Assembly: GCF_007066085.1 (NCBI RefSeq)
Contig: NZ_CP041405.1
Location: forward strand, 4,357,001-4,421,000
Origin: Paenibacillus thiaminolyticus
Lineage (GTDB): Bacteria; Bacillota; Bacilli; Paenibacillales; Paenibacillaceae
DNA length: 64,000 nucleotides
Direction: 5' to 3'
In this document: piece by piece, positions 18,328 to 26,195 of the stretch
Layout of the letters: every line of letters begins with the position of its first letter
Position numbering within the stretch: position 1 is the first letter of the stretch
Translations under genes and position numbers: made by a program
Notes under the pieces: generated by a model
The model's input: the letters and a program-made list of their open reading frames with translations, nothing else
Databases searched by the model: none
Told to the model about the DNA's origin: nothing

Positions 18328-19059
18328 ATGAGCTGGCTGCTTCGCATCGACCCCTTGACGAAGGGCGTCTGGCTGCTAAGCACCGGACTGGCCGTCATGA
18401 TCAGCATAAAGGTGGAGTGGCAGGCCGGCTGGTTCCTTGCCATCCTGCTCATCGCGCTGAGCGGAAGCGGGTGGACAGCGCAGCGCTGGAGGTTGGTGAG
18501 CTCATGGATCGGCGGATTCGCCCTTCCGCTTCTGCTGTTCCAGTGGCTGGTCCTGCCTGGCGATACGCCGTGGCTGACGGCAGGGAAGCTGACCTTGACG
18601 CGGGAAGCCGGTCTCCAGTCGGCCGCGCTGACGCTCAGGGCGATGACGTTGTTCCTGTCATCGCTCGTCTATGCGGGGACGACGGCGCCGCGCGATGTCG
18701 TCCTCGCCATGTCGCGCTACTTGCGGCTGCCGTACCGCTTCGCGTACGCGGCGGCGATCGCGCTGCGCTTCGTGCCGATTCTGTTGGCCGAGACGGCCCG
18801 CATCCGGCACGCCGAGCGCCTGCGCCGCCTCGTTCCGCCGTATAGCTCGGCGGAACGGCTTGAGCGGCTGCAGCGCGTCATCGCTGGAGCGGCTGCGCAC
18901 ACGCTTCGCCGCGTGCAGGACATTGCCACGGCGATGGAGGCGAAGCGGTTCGGCGCCGCCCCGCGGACGTATCGGCGCCAGCTTGTCTTCGCGGCGCCGG
19001 GCATCGGACTGGCTCTCGCCTCGGTGCTAGGAGCCGCCGCCACCTGGTGGTGCGGCTAG
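18328..19059 (+). CDS. ykoC: ECF transporter transmembrane T component (EcfT/YkoC-like)
   Basis: Membrane scaffold of an energy-coupling-factor vitamin importer, 243 residues, with AAGGGGGGAGG before the ATG. Starts with the family opening SWLLRIDPLTKG, has four to five hydrophobic helices, and a cytoplasmic coupling-helix region with IRHAERLRRL and DIATAMEAKRFGA, where EcfT proteins normally carry the A-R-G coupling motifs; the second is A-K-R here. Together with the next two genes it forms a complete three-part ECF module. A hairpin lies after this gene, so the S component may have partly separate expression. Confidence 0.82.
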   Translation: MSWLLRIDPLTKGVWLLSTGLAVMISIKVEWQAGWFLAILLIALSGSGWTAQRWRLVSSWIGGFALPLLLFQWLVLPGDTPWLTAGKLTLTREAGLQSAALTLRAMTLFLSSLVYAGTTAPRDVVLAMSRYLRLPYRFAYAAAIALRFVPILLAETARIRHAERLRRLVPPYSSAERLERLQRVIAGAAAHTLRRVQDIATAMEAKRFGAAPRTYRRQLVFAAPGIGLALASVLGAAATWWCG

Positions 19060-19062
19060 CAG

Positions 19063-19126
19063 CGGCCGGCAGCCTTTGCCGGCCGGGGGCTTCAGGCTCA
19101 GGGCGTAGACAGGCCCCGCTTTTTTA
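19063..19126 (+). terminator. Hairpin and T-tract between the ECF T and S genes
   Basis: Perfect 9-bp stem CGGCCGGCA (19063-19071) / TGCCGGCCG (19077-19085), then a GC-rich segment and GCTTTTTT ending near 19126. Probably attenuates transcription inside the ECF gene set. Confidence 0.5.
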
Positions 19127-19230
19127 CTTGCATTTCCAGCGCATGACTTGTAACGTGTATAGAAGACAAGGGATGCCGGACCATCGTATCCTTTCGCATT
19201 CGGGAGAACATAAGGGAGAGTTGACCACAG

Positions 19231-19833
19231 ATGACATCATCCAATACGCGATTATGGCGTTCGCTGACCTTGAGCGAATGGGTGCTCATGGCCCTGCTGG
19301 CCGCGGCGAACGGGGTGCTGACGAGCGGCTTGTCCTGGCTGAACAAGCTGCTGCACTCGTTGGGCGGGCCGATACTGACGTCATCCATCGTTGGGTTATA
19401 TATGATTTACGGCCTGCTGGCCGCCTATATTATTCGCAAGCCAGGCGCGGCGATGCTGACCTACGCGCTCGGCGCCGTCGTGCAGATTCTGGTCGGTACC
19501 GCCTACGGCCCCTGGTCGGCGATTGCGGCCGCGCTATGCTACGGCATCGCTATTGAGCCGCTGCTCTATCTGTTCCGTTACCGGCGATACGACTGGCCGT
19601 CCATGCTCTTTATCGGCTTGGCGGCGGTGCCGATCTGGTTCGTCGTCTCCGCCTTCATGTTCGGCTACATTTATTATGAGACGTGGGTATTGATTGCGAC
19701 GCTCGTGATTCGCTGTCTCAGCGGCCTTGTGCTCTGCGGCGCATTAACGAAGCTGATTGGCGATCGGCTGGCACCCGCGCGGGCTGTCCGCCCGTTCGCT
19801 CTGGGGAAGGCCTGCCGCGAGCATCGGAGATAG
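19231..19833 (+). CDS. ykoE: ECF transporter substrate-binding S component, YkoE-like
   Basis: Membrane protein of 200 residues that should bind the vitamin and dock on the EcfT/ATPase module. It has about six hydrophobic helices and the YkoE-type opening LTLSEWVLMALLAAANGV, plus the internal segment YALGAVVQILVGTAYGPWSA. YkoE-type proteins are associated with thiamine or its hydroxymethylpyrimidine precursor in Bacillus. No TPP riboswitch (CTGAGA plus the paired GATCTGG-type arm) was recognised upstream, so the substrate stays open. AAGGGAGAG precedes the ATG by 10 bases, and the ATPase gene starts 12 bases downstream. Confidence 0.7.
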   Translation: MTSSNTRLWRSLTLSEWVLMALLAAANGVLTSGLSWLNKLLHSLGGPILTSSIVGLYMIYGLLAAYIIRKPGAAMLTYALGAVVQILVGTAYGPWSAIAAALCYGIAIEPLLYLFRYRRYDWPSMLFIGLAAVPIWFVVSAFMFGYIYYETWVLIATLVIRCLSGLVLCGALTKLIGDRLAPARAVRPFALGKACREHRR

Positions 19834-19845
19834 GGGGCTGCCACG

Positions 19846-21456
19846 ATGGAATTACTGCGTGAAGAGGTCATGCGCATCGAGCGCGTGACCTTTACCTATT
19901 TGGGCGCGGACGAGCCGGCCCTGCGCGATTGCAGCTTCACGCTCCACCGGGGCGATATCGTCTATATCGCCGGAGCGAATGGCAGCGGCAAGACGACGCT
20001 GTGCAAGCTGCTGGCCGGCGTGATGCAGCCCCATGAAGGCACGCTGCAAGGGAAGACGGAGCCACCGGAGGGCCAGCCGCCCGCAGTGGCCGGCTTGGCC
20101 TTGCAGGATGCCGATTCGCAGCTTATCGTCGGCACGGTGGAGGACGAGTTGGCCTTCGCCCCGGAAAATATGGGTGTGTCTGCAGATGAGGTCATGCGCC
20201 GGGTGGAGGAGCAGCTTGATGCGTTCGGGCTCCAAGCGCTGCGGGAGGCGCCGATCACGGATCTGTCAGGGGGAGAGAAGCAGCGGACGGCTATCGCTGC
20301 GGTCAAGGCGATGGAGCCGGAGCTGCTCATCCTGGACCAGGCGTGGAGCCATCTGGATGCGGCATCCCGGGAGCGTCTCCTGAAGACGCTTCGTACAGGG
20401 CAGCAGGCCGGGCGCACGGCGGTGCTGGCCGGGGCCCGGCTGGAGGATTGGATCGGGCAACTGCCCGATGTGCGGCTGCTGCTGCTTGAGGAAGGCCGTA
20501 TCATCTTAGATGGCGCGCTACAAGAAGCGGAAGCGGCAGGCGCCCTGAACAAGCTGCGGACGTCCACCGCGGCACGCCCGTCTTGCCAGCCGATCGCCGT
20601 ACCGGATGACAGGGGCTCCGGAGTCATCGCACATAGGTCCGCCCAACTGATCGGGGAGTATTCAGGGGAAGCGCCTATCCTGCAAGTCAGGGACGTGTCG
20701 TTCCGTTATGGGAAAAGGAGGAAGGATAAGGATAATGCCAGATCGAACGTTCGGGGGCAGGCGCTTCGCGAGGTCTCGTTCGAGCTGTATCCGGGACAAT
20801 GCATGCTTCTTCGCGGACCGAACGGAGCAGGCAAATCTACCTTGTTCAAGCTCCTGACGAAGGGAATGCCACGACAAGCGGGGCGAATGTCCGGGGAGAT
20901 CCGGCTGGCCGGCAAGCTGCTGCCGCGCTGCTCCGTCTACGAAGCGGCCCGGCTGATCGGGTATGTGCCGCAGCAGCCGGAAGCCGGATTGTTCGGCCGT
21001 ACCGTCGAAGAGGAAGTGCTCGATGCTGCCGCCATGGCTTGGCGGAGCACCCGCTTGCATGCCCCGTTACCGCCGGCGCAGGCCTACAGGGAGGAATCCG
21101 TTGCGGCGATGGCAGAGGAACTGCTCCGTGCTACGGGCCTATCCCGTTACCGCCGCCGCCATCCTCACGATCTGCCTGCCGGAGCGACCCGGCTGCTCAG
21201 CGTTGGGTTGGCCGGCCTGCACCGGCCCGCCCTGCTGCTGCTCGATGAGCCGACAGCAGGTCTCGATGCCGGGAGCGCCGCGTTGATACGCGATTGGTGC
21301 CTTGCACAGGCCGAGCGGGGCTGCGGCTTGATCGTCATCACCCATGATGACATATGGGATGAGGCCGCTTATCCGCAGCTGGCTGCAGCCTATATGGAGG
21401 CGGGCTGCTGGCTTGGCGCGGCCGGACAGCGGAGTGCCGGGCCGGAACAGCGTTAA
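19846..21456 (+). CDS. ykoD: Fused double ABC ATPase of ECF transporter (YkoD-like), one ATP site degenerate
   Basis: Two ABC ATPase domains in one 536-residue chain that powers the ECF importer. Domain 1: Walker A GANGSGKTT (residues 43-51), signature LSGGE (140-144), but Walker B ends in Asp164-Gln165 (DQAWSHLD), and the H-loop position reads VLAGAR (193-198) with no His. Domain 2: Walker A GPNGAGKST (324-332), a degenerate signature LPAGAT (443-448), Walker B Asp467-Glu468 (DEPTAGLD), and H-loop His500 (ITHD). In ABC dimers each ATP site pairs the Walker motifs of one domain with the signature of the other, so all losses fall on one composite site and the other site is canonical. ATG 19846 has GGGGG upstream. 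Confidence 0.85.
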   Translation: MELLREEVMRIERVTFTYLGADEPALRDCSFTLHRGDIVYIAGANGSGKTTLCKLLAGVMQPHEGTLQGKTEPPEGQPPAVAGLALQDADSQLIVGTVEDELAFAPENMGVSADEVMRRVEEQLDAFGLQALREAPITDLSGGEKQRTAIAAVKAMEPELLILDQAWSHLDAASRERLLKTLRTGQQAGRTAVLAGARLEDWIGQLPDVRLLLLEEGRIILDGALQEAEAAGALNKLRTSTAARPSCQPIAVPDDRGSGVIAHRSAQLIGEYSGEAPILQVRDVSFRYGKRRKDKDNARSNVRGQALREVSFELYPGQCMLLRGPNGAGKSTLFKLLTKGMPRQAGRMSGEIRLAGKLLPRCSVYEAARLIGYVPQQPEAGLFGRTVEEEVLDAAAMAWRSTRLHAPLPPAQAYREESVAAMAEELLRATGLSRYRRRHPHDLPAGATRLLSVGLAGLHRPALLLLDEPTAGLDAGSAALIRDWCLAQAERGCGLIVITHDDIWDEAAYPQLAAAYMEAGCWLGAAGQRSAGPEQR

Positions 21457-21581
21457 GCGATTCCGCTTGGATCGCGGCCCGGACAAGGCATGCTAAGATA
21501 GCAGATAGCGGCAACATGCGTGACGATATACAGGACCATTGTGAATGGAAGCGGAGAGCAAGAGAGAAGGGGAATGAGGCA

Positions 21582-23084
21582 ATGGGAAGCACTGCAACGA
21601 TGCAGGCCGGGCGCGAACGGAAGCTCGTGACGCTGGCCTTGTTATTATCTACATTTTTGGCGGCGATTGAGGTTACGGTCGTCAGCACCGCGATGCCGCA
21701 GATCGTCTCTGATCTGGGCGGACTCAAGCTGATCAGTTGGGTCTATTCTGCCTACTTGCTGACGACGGCCATCTCGACGCCTTTGTTCGGCAAGCTGGCC
21801 GATCTGTTCGGCCGCAAAAAGATCTTTATTTTCGGCTCTATTTTATTCGTCGGCGGATCCATGCTGTGCGGCTTATCTTCGAATATGACGCAAATGATTC
21901 TGTTCCGGGCTATACAAGGCATCGGCGCCGGCGCTGTCATGCCCGCCACCTTCACCATCGTGGCGGATATCTTTACTTTGGAGGAACGCGCCAAAATCCA
22001 GGGGCTGTTCAGCTCCATCTGGGGCATAGCCGGTCTGGTCGGCCCGTTGGTCGGCGGATTTTTTGTCGATTCGCTCTCCTGGCACTGGATATTCTTCTTC
22101 AACGTGCCGTTCGGCATTATTTCGGTATGGATGATCGCCAAGCTATTCCATGAGAAGGTGGAGAAGAAGGACAAGCCAATCGATTACGCTGGTGCGGCGA
22201 CCTTCTCGATCGGGATGACGGCCTTATTGTTCGCCATTATTACCGGCGGGCAGAACATTGCCTGGACATCCCCCTGGATGTTCGCGCTGCTCGGCTTGGC
22301 TGTGGTGTTCCTCATCTGGTTCTACCGTATCGAAAAAACAGCGCAGGAACCGATGGTTCCGTTCCAGCTGTTCCGCGTTAGGGACATCGCCATCTCCAAT
22401 CTCGTCGGCTTCCTCGTCAGCAGCGTGCTGATTGGCATCAATTCGTACATGCCGCTCTGGATTCAGGGCGTCATGGGGCATAGCGCCACCAGCTCCGGGA
22501 TGGCGCTGACGCCGATGTCCATCGGCTGGCTCATCGGCTCGATCATTGGAGGCCGGATGCTGATCAAGAGCGGCCCGCGGTTAACCTCCTCCCTCGGCAT
22601 GACGCTAATTGCCGCCGGATCGATATGGCTGGCCTCCATCACGGGCGCGACGTCGATGTGGGTCATCGTCGCGCTGATGACGGTATCGGGACTTGGCTTC
22701 GGGTTCTCGATTACGGTGTTCACGATTATCGTCCAGTCGTCGGTCGACTGGAATATGCGCGGCGCTTCCACGGCGCTGAACACGTTCGTGCGGACGCTCG
22801 GCCAGACCATCGGTATCGCGGCGCTCGGCACCTTCCTGAATGAACGCATCGCGTCCATGGTCAGACAAGCCGGGCCGGACATCGCTTCCCGTATTTCGGA
22901 CGATGACCTGAACAAGCTGTTGAACCCGGAGAGCGCGAGCCAACTGGCGCCGGATGTCATGAACAGCCTGCGCACATTCCTGGAGACCGGGCTTGAGAAT
23001 GTGTTCCTCGTGATGGCGGCCGTCGCCGTCATCTGCCTCGGCTGCACCTTGCTGATGCCGAAGGGCAAGCTGAAGAGTAAATAG
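21582..23084 (+). CDS. DHA2-family multidrug efflux MFS transporter
   Basis: A 14-helix exporter of 500 residues from ATG 21582, which has AGAAGGGGA seven bases upstream; the frame is open to an ATG at 21516 that lacks a good site. Motifs: LAAIEVTVVSTAMPQIV (D1), LADLFGRKKIFIFG (A), IGAGAVMPATFTI, GFGFSITVFTIIVQ (C-like). It sits directly after the ECF operon but ends at its own terminator. Drug specificity is unknown. Confidence 0.88.
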   Translation: MGSTATMQAGRERKLVTLALLLSTFLAAIEVTVVSTAMPQIVSDLGGLKLISWVYSAYLLTTAISTPLFGKLADLFGRKKIFIFGSILFVGGSMLCGLSSNMTQMILFRAIQGIGAGAVMPATFTIVADIFTLEERAKIQGLFSSIWGIAGLVGPLVGGFFVDSLSWHWIFFFNVPFGIISVWMIAKLFHEKVEKKDKPIDYAGAATFSIGMTALLFAIITGGQNIAWTSPWMFALLGLAVVFLIWFYRIEKTAQEPMVPFQLFRVRDIAISNLVGFLVSSVLIGINSYMPLWIQGVMGHSATSSGMALTPMSIGWLIGSIIGGRMLIKSGPRLTSSLGMTLIAAGSIWLASITGATSMWVIVALMTVSGLGFGFSITVFTIIVQSSVDWNMRGASTALNTFVRTLGQTIGIAALGTFLNERIASMVRQAGPDIASRISDDDLNKLLNPESASQLAPDVMNSLRTFLETGLENVFLVMAAVAVICLGCTLLMPKGKLKSK

Positions 23085-23094
23085 CACGGAACCG

Positions 23095-23120
23095 ACCGTC
23101 CCTTACGGGGCGGTTTTTTA
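23095..23120 (+). terminator. Terminator after the MFS gene; left copy of an island-flanking repeat
   Basis: ACCGTCCC (23095-23102) / GGGGCGGT (23107-23114) with six T residues. Nearly the same sequence occurs at 26086-26120. Confidence 0.85.
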
Positions 23121-23129
23121 TGTCTAAAG
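23096..23129 (+). repeat. Left direct repeat flanking the 23.1-26.1 kb island
   Basis: CCGTCCCTT-A-CGGGGCGG, a T-run, ATG, two bases, TAAAG. Matches 26086-26120 except for a few substitutions and one extra T. Confidence 0.75.
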
Positions 23130-23328
23130 ATGGAGCTTTGAGTAAAGGTCTAGTCCAAATCCTGGGCGCAGGTCTAATAATAAACTGGCCTGGCGGTCAT
23201 TACTTGGAAGAATATTACTCATTATAATTAGCACTTGAGGAGGTAGTTGGTGTGTGAAAAAATAGTCGGTTAAAGAAAGCAATGAATACATAGCTGGCTG
23301 ACCAAAATAGGGACAAGGAGAATGGCAA

Positions 23329-25152
23329 GTGAAAAAGGCAAGTCTTCTCGTTTTAACCGCAATCGTTTTTCTCATGTCAGCGGTACCCGCTTTGGCGAAG
23401 GAAAAGGAAAGCAATTCTCATCAAGAGCTTATGAACATTCGGGCGTTTGCCAAGCTGTATGGATATGTAAGGTTTTTTCACCCAAGCGATGAGAACACGC
23501 AGATTGATTGGAAGCGTTTTGCTATCCATGGGGTGGGCAAAGTAAGGTCTGCAAAAACAAAAGATGAATTAACGACAACATTGGGAGAGCTTTTCTACCC
23601 GATTGCTCCGACGATGAACCTCACGAAGCAAGACAAGGCAACTCGGCTCAGCCCGCCTGCAGAAGCCAAAAATTTGACAGCGTGGCTTCACATTGGCGTC
23701 GGATTGAAGGCTGAGAATTCTATATACAAGAGTTTACGGCTACAATCTGACGATCCTAGTAGTCTTAAATTCATAATTGAAGAATTTAAGCTTACGGATC
23801 GGGTCTTGCAGGCAGGAGAAACGGTTACCAAACAGATTACTCCGGATGTATATGCACACATCCCGCTGGTTTTATACCGGAACGATAAGGGAACGCTCGG
23901 CGCAACACCAAAATCGATACACGCATTGAAGCAGCTTCAAAAGCAGTTGGCGAGCATCGATGTAACAAAAGCTCCATTAGATGATGAAAATGTCCGTTTA
24001 GCAGACATTGTTATAACTTGGAATGTACTTCAGCATTTTTATCCTTATTTCGATGTAGTCAAGGTTGATTGGGAGCAAACGTTAACGAAGACATTGGAGC
24101 AAAGCTTGAAAGATAGCACAGCAGATCAGTTTTTTCAAACGATGAGACAAATGTTAGAGAAAACGCAAGATGGGCATAGCTTGGTTCAGCATATAAATCA
24201 GAGTCGTGAGCAGGCTTACCTCCCTATTAGCGTTCAATGGATTGAAGAGCAAGTCGTCATTGCGAATGCAAAAGAAGGCATTGATCTGAAGCCGGGGGAT
24301 ATCATCGTAAATATTGACGGGCAGAGCGCCACATCTTATTTTAAGCAACTGGAAAAATATATTTCCGGCACGATGCAATTTAAACGCTGGACGGCTGCCC
24401 AGCAATTTGTGGCCGGGTACATCGGAAAGGAAGCAAAGCTGACGGTTCAACGCGGAGAAAGCAAATTTAACATCTGTATTCCTTTCTCGGACAGGGATAA
24501 AGTGGTCGATGAATTTGTTCGCTCTGTCTCTATTGATAAAGTTGCAGACGAAATATATTATGTCAACACAGCACAAGTAACGCCTGACCTATTTAAGGAG
24601 AGGCTTAATGAGCTGGCAAATGCAAAAGGAGTTATATTCGATTTAAGAGGCTATCCTACCCGGAACGAAATTATTCACCCAGAAATGTTGTCTTATTTAA
24701 TCGATTGGCAGATTACAACGCCAAAATTCGATATCCCTATATTTCTATACCCGGACCGCGATCAAAGAAATGACTCTTACCTTAACCTGCAATCGGCGAT
24801 CGAACCGCTGCAACCCAAATTCAAAGGGAAGATCGTGTTTCTTACATATGGCGCCTCCTATAGCTTAGTAGAAGTGGTAATGGGCAGCGTTGAACATTAC
24901 CGATTAGGAGAAATTGTCGGAGAAACGACGGCAGGCGTAAACGGGAACATTAACCATATTAACTTACCGGGTGGCATTGATGTTCGATGGACAGGAATGA
25001 GAGTATTGAAGCATGACGGCAGCCAGCATCATCTCATCGGTATTCAGCCCACGATTCCGGTGAAGCGAACGATTAAAGAGCTTCGTGAAGGGCGCGATAT
25101 CTATATGGAAAAAGCAATTGAAGTCATTAATGCTGCCAAGAGTACTCGATAG
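23329..25152 (+). CDS. Secreted S41 (C-terminal processing)-like peptidase
   Basis: Exported protein of 607 residues. The GTG at 23329 has AAGGAG about nine bases upstream (the ATG at 23322 is out of frame). Signal peptide: basic MKKAS start, hydrophobic core, cut expected after VPALA (about residue 23). A PDZ-like segment is centred on LKPGDIIVNIDGQS (about residues 322-335). The S41 core follows: GVIFDLRGYP, then TYGASYSLVEVVMG, where Ser in SYS is the likely nucleophile, and GEIVGETTAG. The sequence is clearly AT-richer than its neighbours and uses A/T-ending codons, which suggests acquisition from outside. The downstream hydrolase gene is damaged. Confidence 0.72.
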   Translation: MKKASLLVLTAIVFLMSAVPALAKEKESNSHQELMNIRAFAKLYGYVRFFHPSDENTQIDWKRFAIHGVGKVRSAKTKDELTTTLGELFYPIAPTMNLTKQDKATRLSPPAEAKNLTAWLHIGVGLKAENSIYKSLRLQSDDPSSLKFIIEEFKLTDRVLQAGETVTKQITPDVYAHIPLVLYRNDKGTLGATPKSIHALKQLQKQLASIDVTKAPLDDENVRLADIVITWNVLQHFYPYFDVVKVDWEQTLTKTLEQSLKDSTADQFFQTMRQMLEKTQDGHSLVQHINQSREQAYLPISVQWIEEQVVIANAKEGIDLKPGDIIVNIDGQSATSYFKQLEKYISGTMQFKRWTAAQQFVAGYIGKEAKLTVQRGESKFNICIPFSDRDKVVDEFVRSVSIDKVADEIYYVNTAQVTPDLFKERLNELANAKGVIFDLRGYPTRNEIIHPEMLSYLIDWQITTPKFDIPIFLYPDRDQRNDSYLNLQSAIEPLQPKFKGKIVFLTYGASYSLVEVVMGSVEHYRLGEIVGETTAGVNGNINHINLPGGIDVRWTGMRVLKHDGSQHHLIGIQPTIPVKRTIKELREGRDIYMEKAIEVINAAKSTR

Positions 25153-25209
25153 TTACTTTATGGATATTACTCCTATTCTCAGATTGCCAAGAAAAAGGCC
25201 GCGTCGTAG

Positions 25210-26067
25210 AACAATCCTATTGTAATCTTTGTACACGGGGGTCCAGGTGTTTCCGAAATACCCTATGTAACCAAATACCAAGACCTATTGGAGAAGAATT
25301 TCACGGTTGTCCGTTACGACCAAAGAGCTAGCGGGAAATCATATCACTTTGGAGAAGATTATTCCAACCTTTCGACTGATCTATTAGTGAAAGATTTATT
25401 AGCTTTGACGGATTACATATCCAATCGTTTCAGTCAACAGAAGGTCATACTAGCCGGACATTCCTTTGGAACATATATTGGCATCCAGGCTGCGCAACAA
25501 GCTCCTGAAAAATATGAAGCCTATATCGGCATTGGACAGATGGCCAATACGTTAGACAGCGAATTGCATGGTCTGAATTTCACGATTGATCAAGCAAAAT
25601 TGAGCGGTAATACAACCGACGTCGAGTATTTACAAGGGTTAACTGAAAAAGTTCAAAGCGGCGCTATGTTAACTCCGCGCCATTATGTCCGAAAATATGG
25701 CGGTGCTGCAAGACGGATCGATGCTAACGCGGACATGGCTAATGGTTTGTTGTTCGGACCGGAGTATAACTTATTAGATCGCATCCGTTATAACCGTGGC
25801 GTATCCTATGTACAAGAAATTTTAATAGGGCAGGCATTCAAAAAACCTCTGCCTACGATCATCACAAAACTAGATTTACCGGTGTATTTTATAATGGGAC
25901 AATACGACTACATGACTTCCATGAAATCAGCCAAAACATACTTTGACCAGATTGATGCAGATAAAAAGGAATTTATTACGTACGACCAATCCGCTCATTA
26001 TCCGCAATTTGAAGAAAAAGAAAAATTCTCAAAGTGGATGGTGGATTCGTTCGCACCGACTGAATGA
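25210..26067 (+). pseudogene. Alpha/beta hydrolase gene lacking its 5' end
   Basis: The frame encodes the oxyanion motif HGGPG at 25234-25248, then YDQRASGKSY, nucleophile elbow LAGHSFGTYIG, an acid region MGQYDYMTS and His in QSAHYPQF, the pattern of proline-iminopeptidase-like hydrolases. The in-frame stop TAG at 25207-25209 lies just before this, and there is no ATG, GTG or TTG between that stop and the TTG at 25288, which lies after HGGPG. A product starting at 25288 (259 residues) would lack the oxyanion hole. Homologues normally have some 60-80 residues before HGGPG, so the 5' part seems deleted at the junction with the S41 gene (57 bases after its stop). AT-rich like the S41 gene. Confidence 0.75.
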
Positions 26068-26085
26068 ACCGCCTGCCAGCATTTG

Positions 26086-26120
26086 CCGTCCCTTCCGGGG
26101 CGGTTTTTTTATGCATAAAG
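26086..26120 (+). terminator. Terminator and right direct repeat of the island
   Basis: CCGTCCCTT-C-CGGGGCGG followed by seven T, ATG, two bases, TAAAG. Functions as a terminator for the hydrolase remnant and repeats the sequence at 23096-23129. Confidence 0.8.
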
Positions 26121-26195
26121 TAGGAAAATATGGATTTGTGTCGAATGGATATAGGGGAATTGTCGAACTACCTTCAGCCAAAGGAGTCGTCCTCT

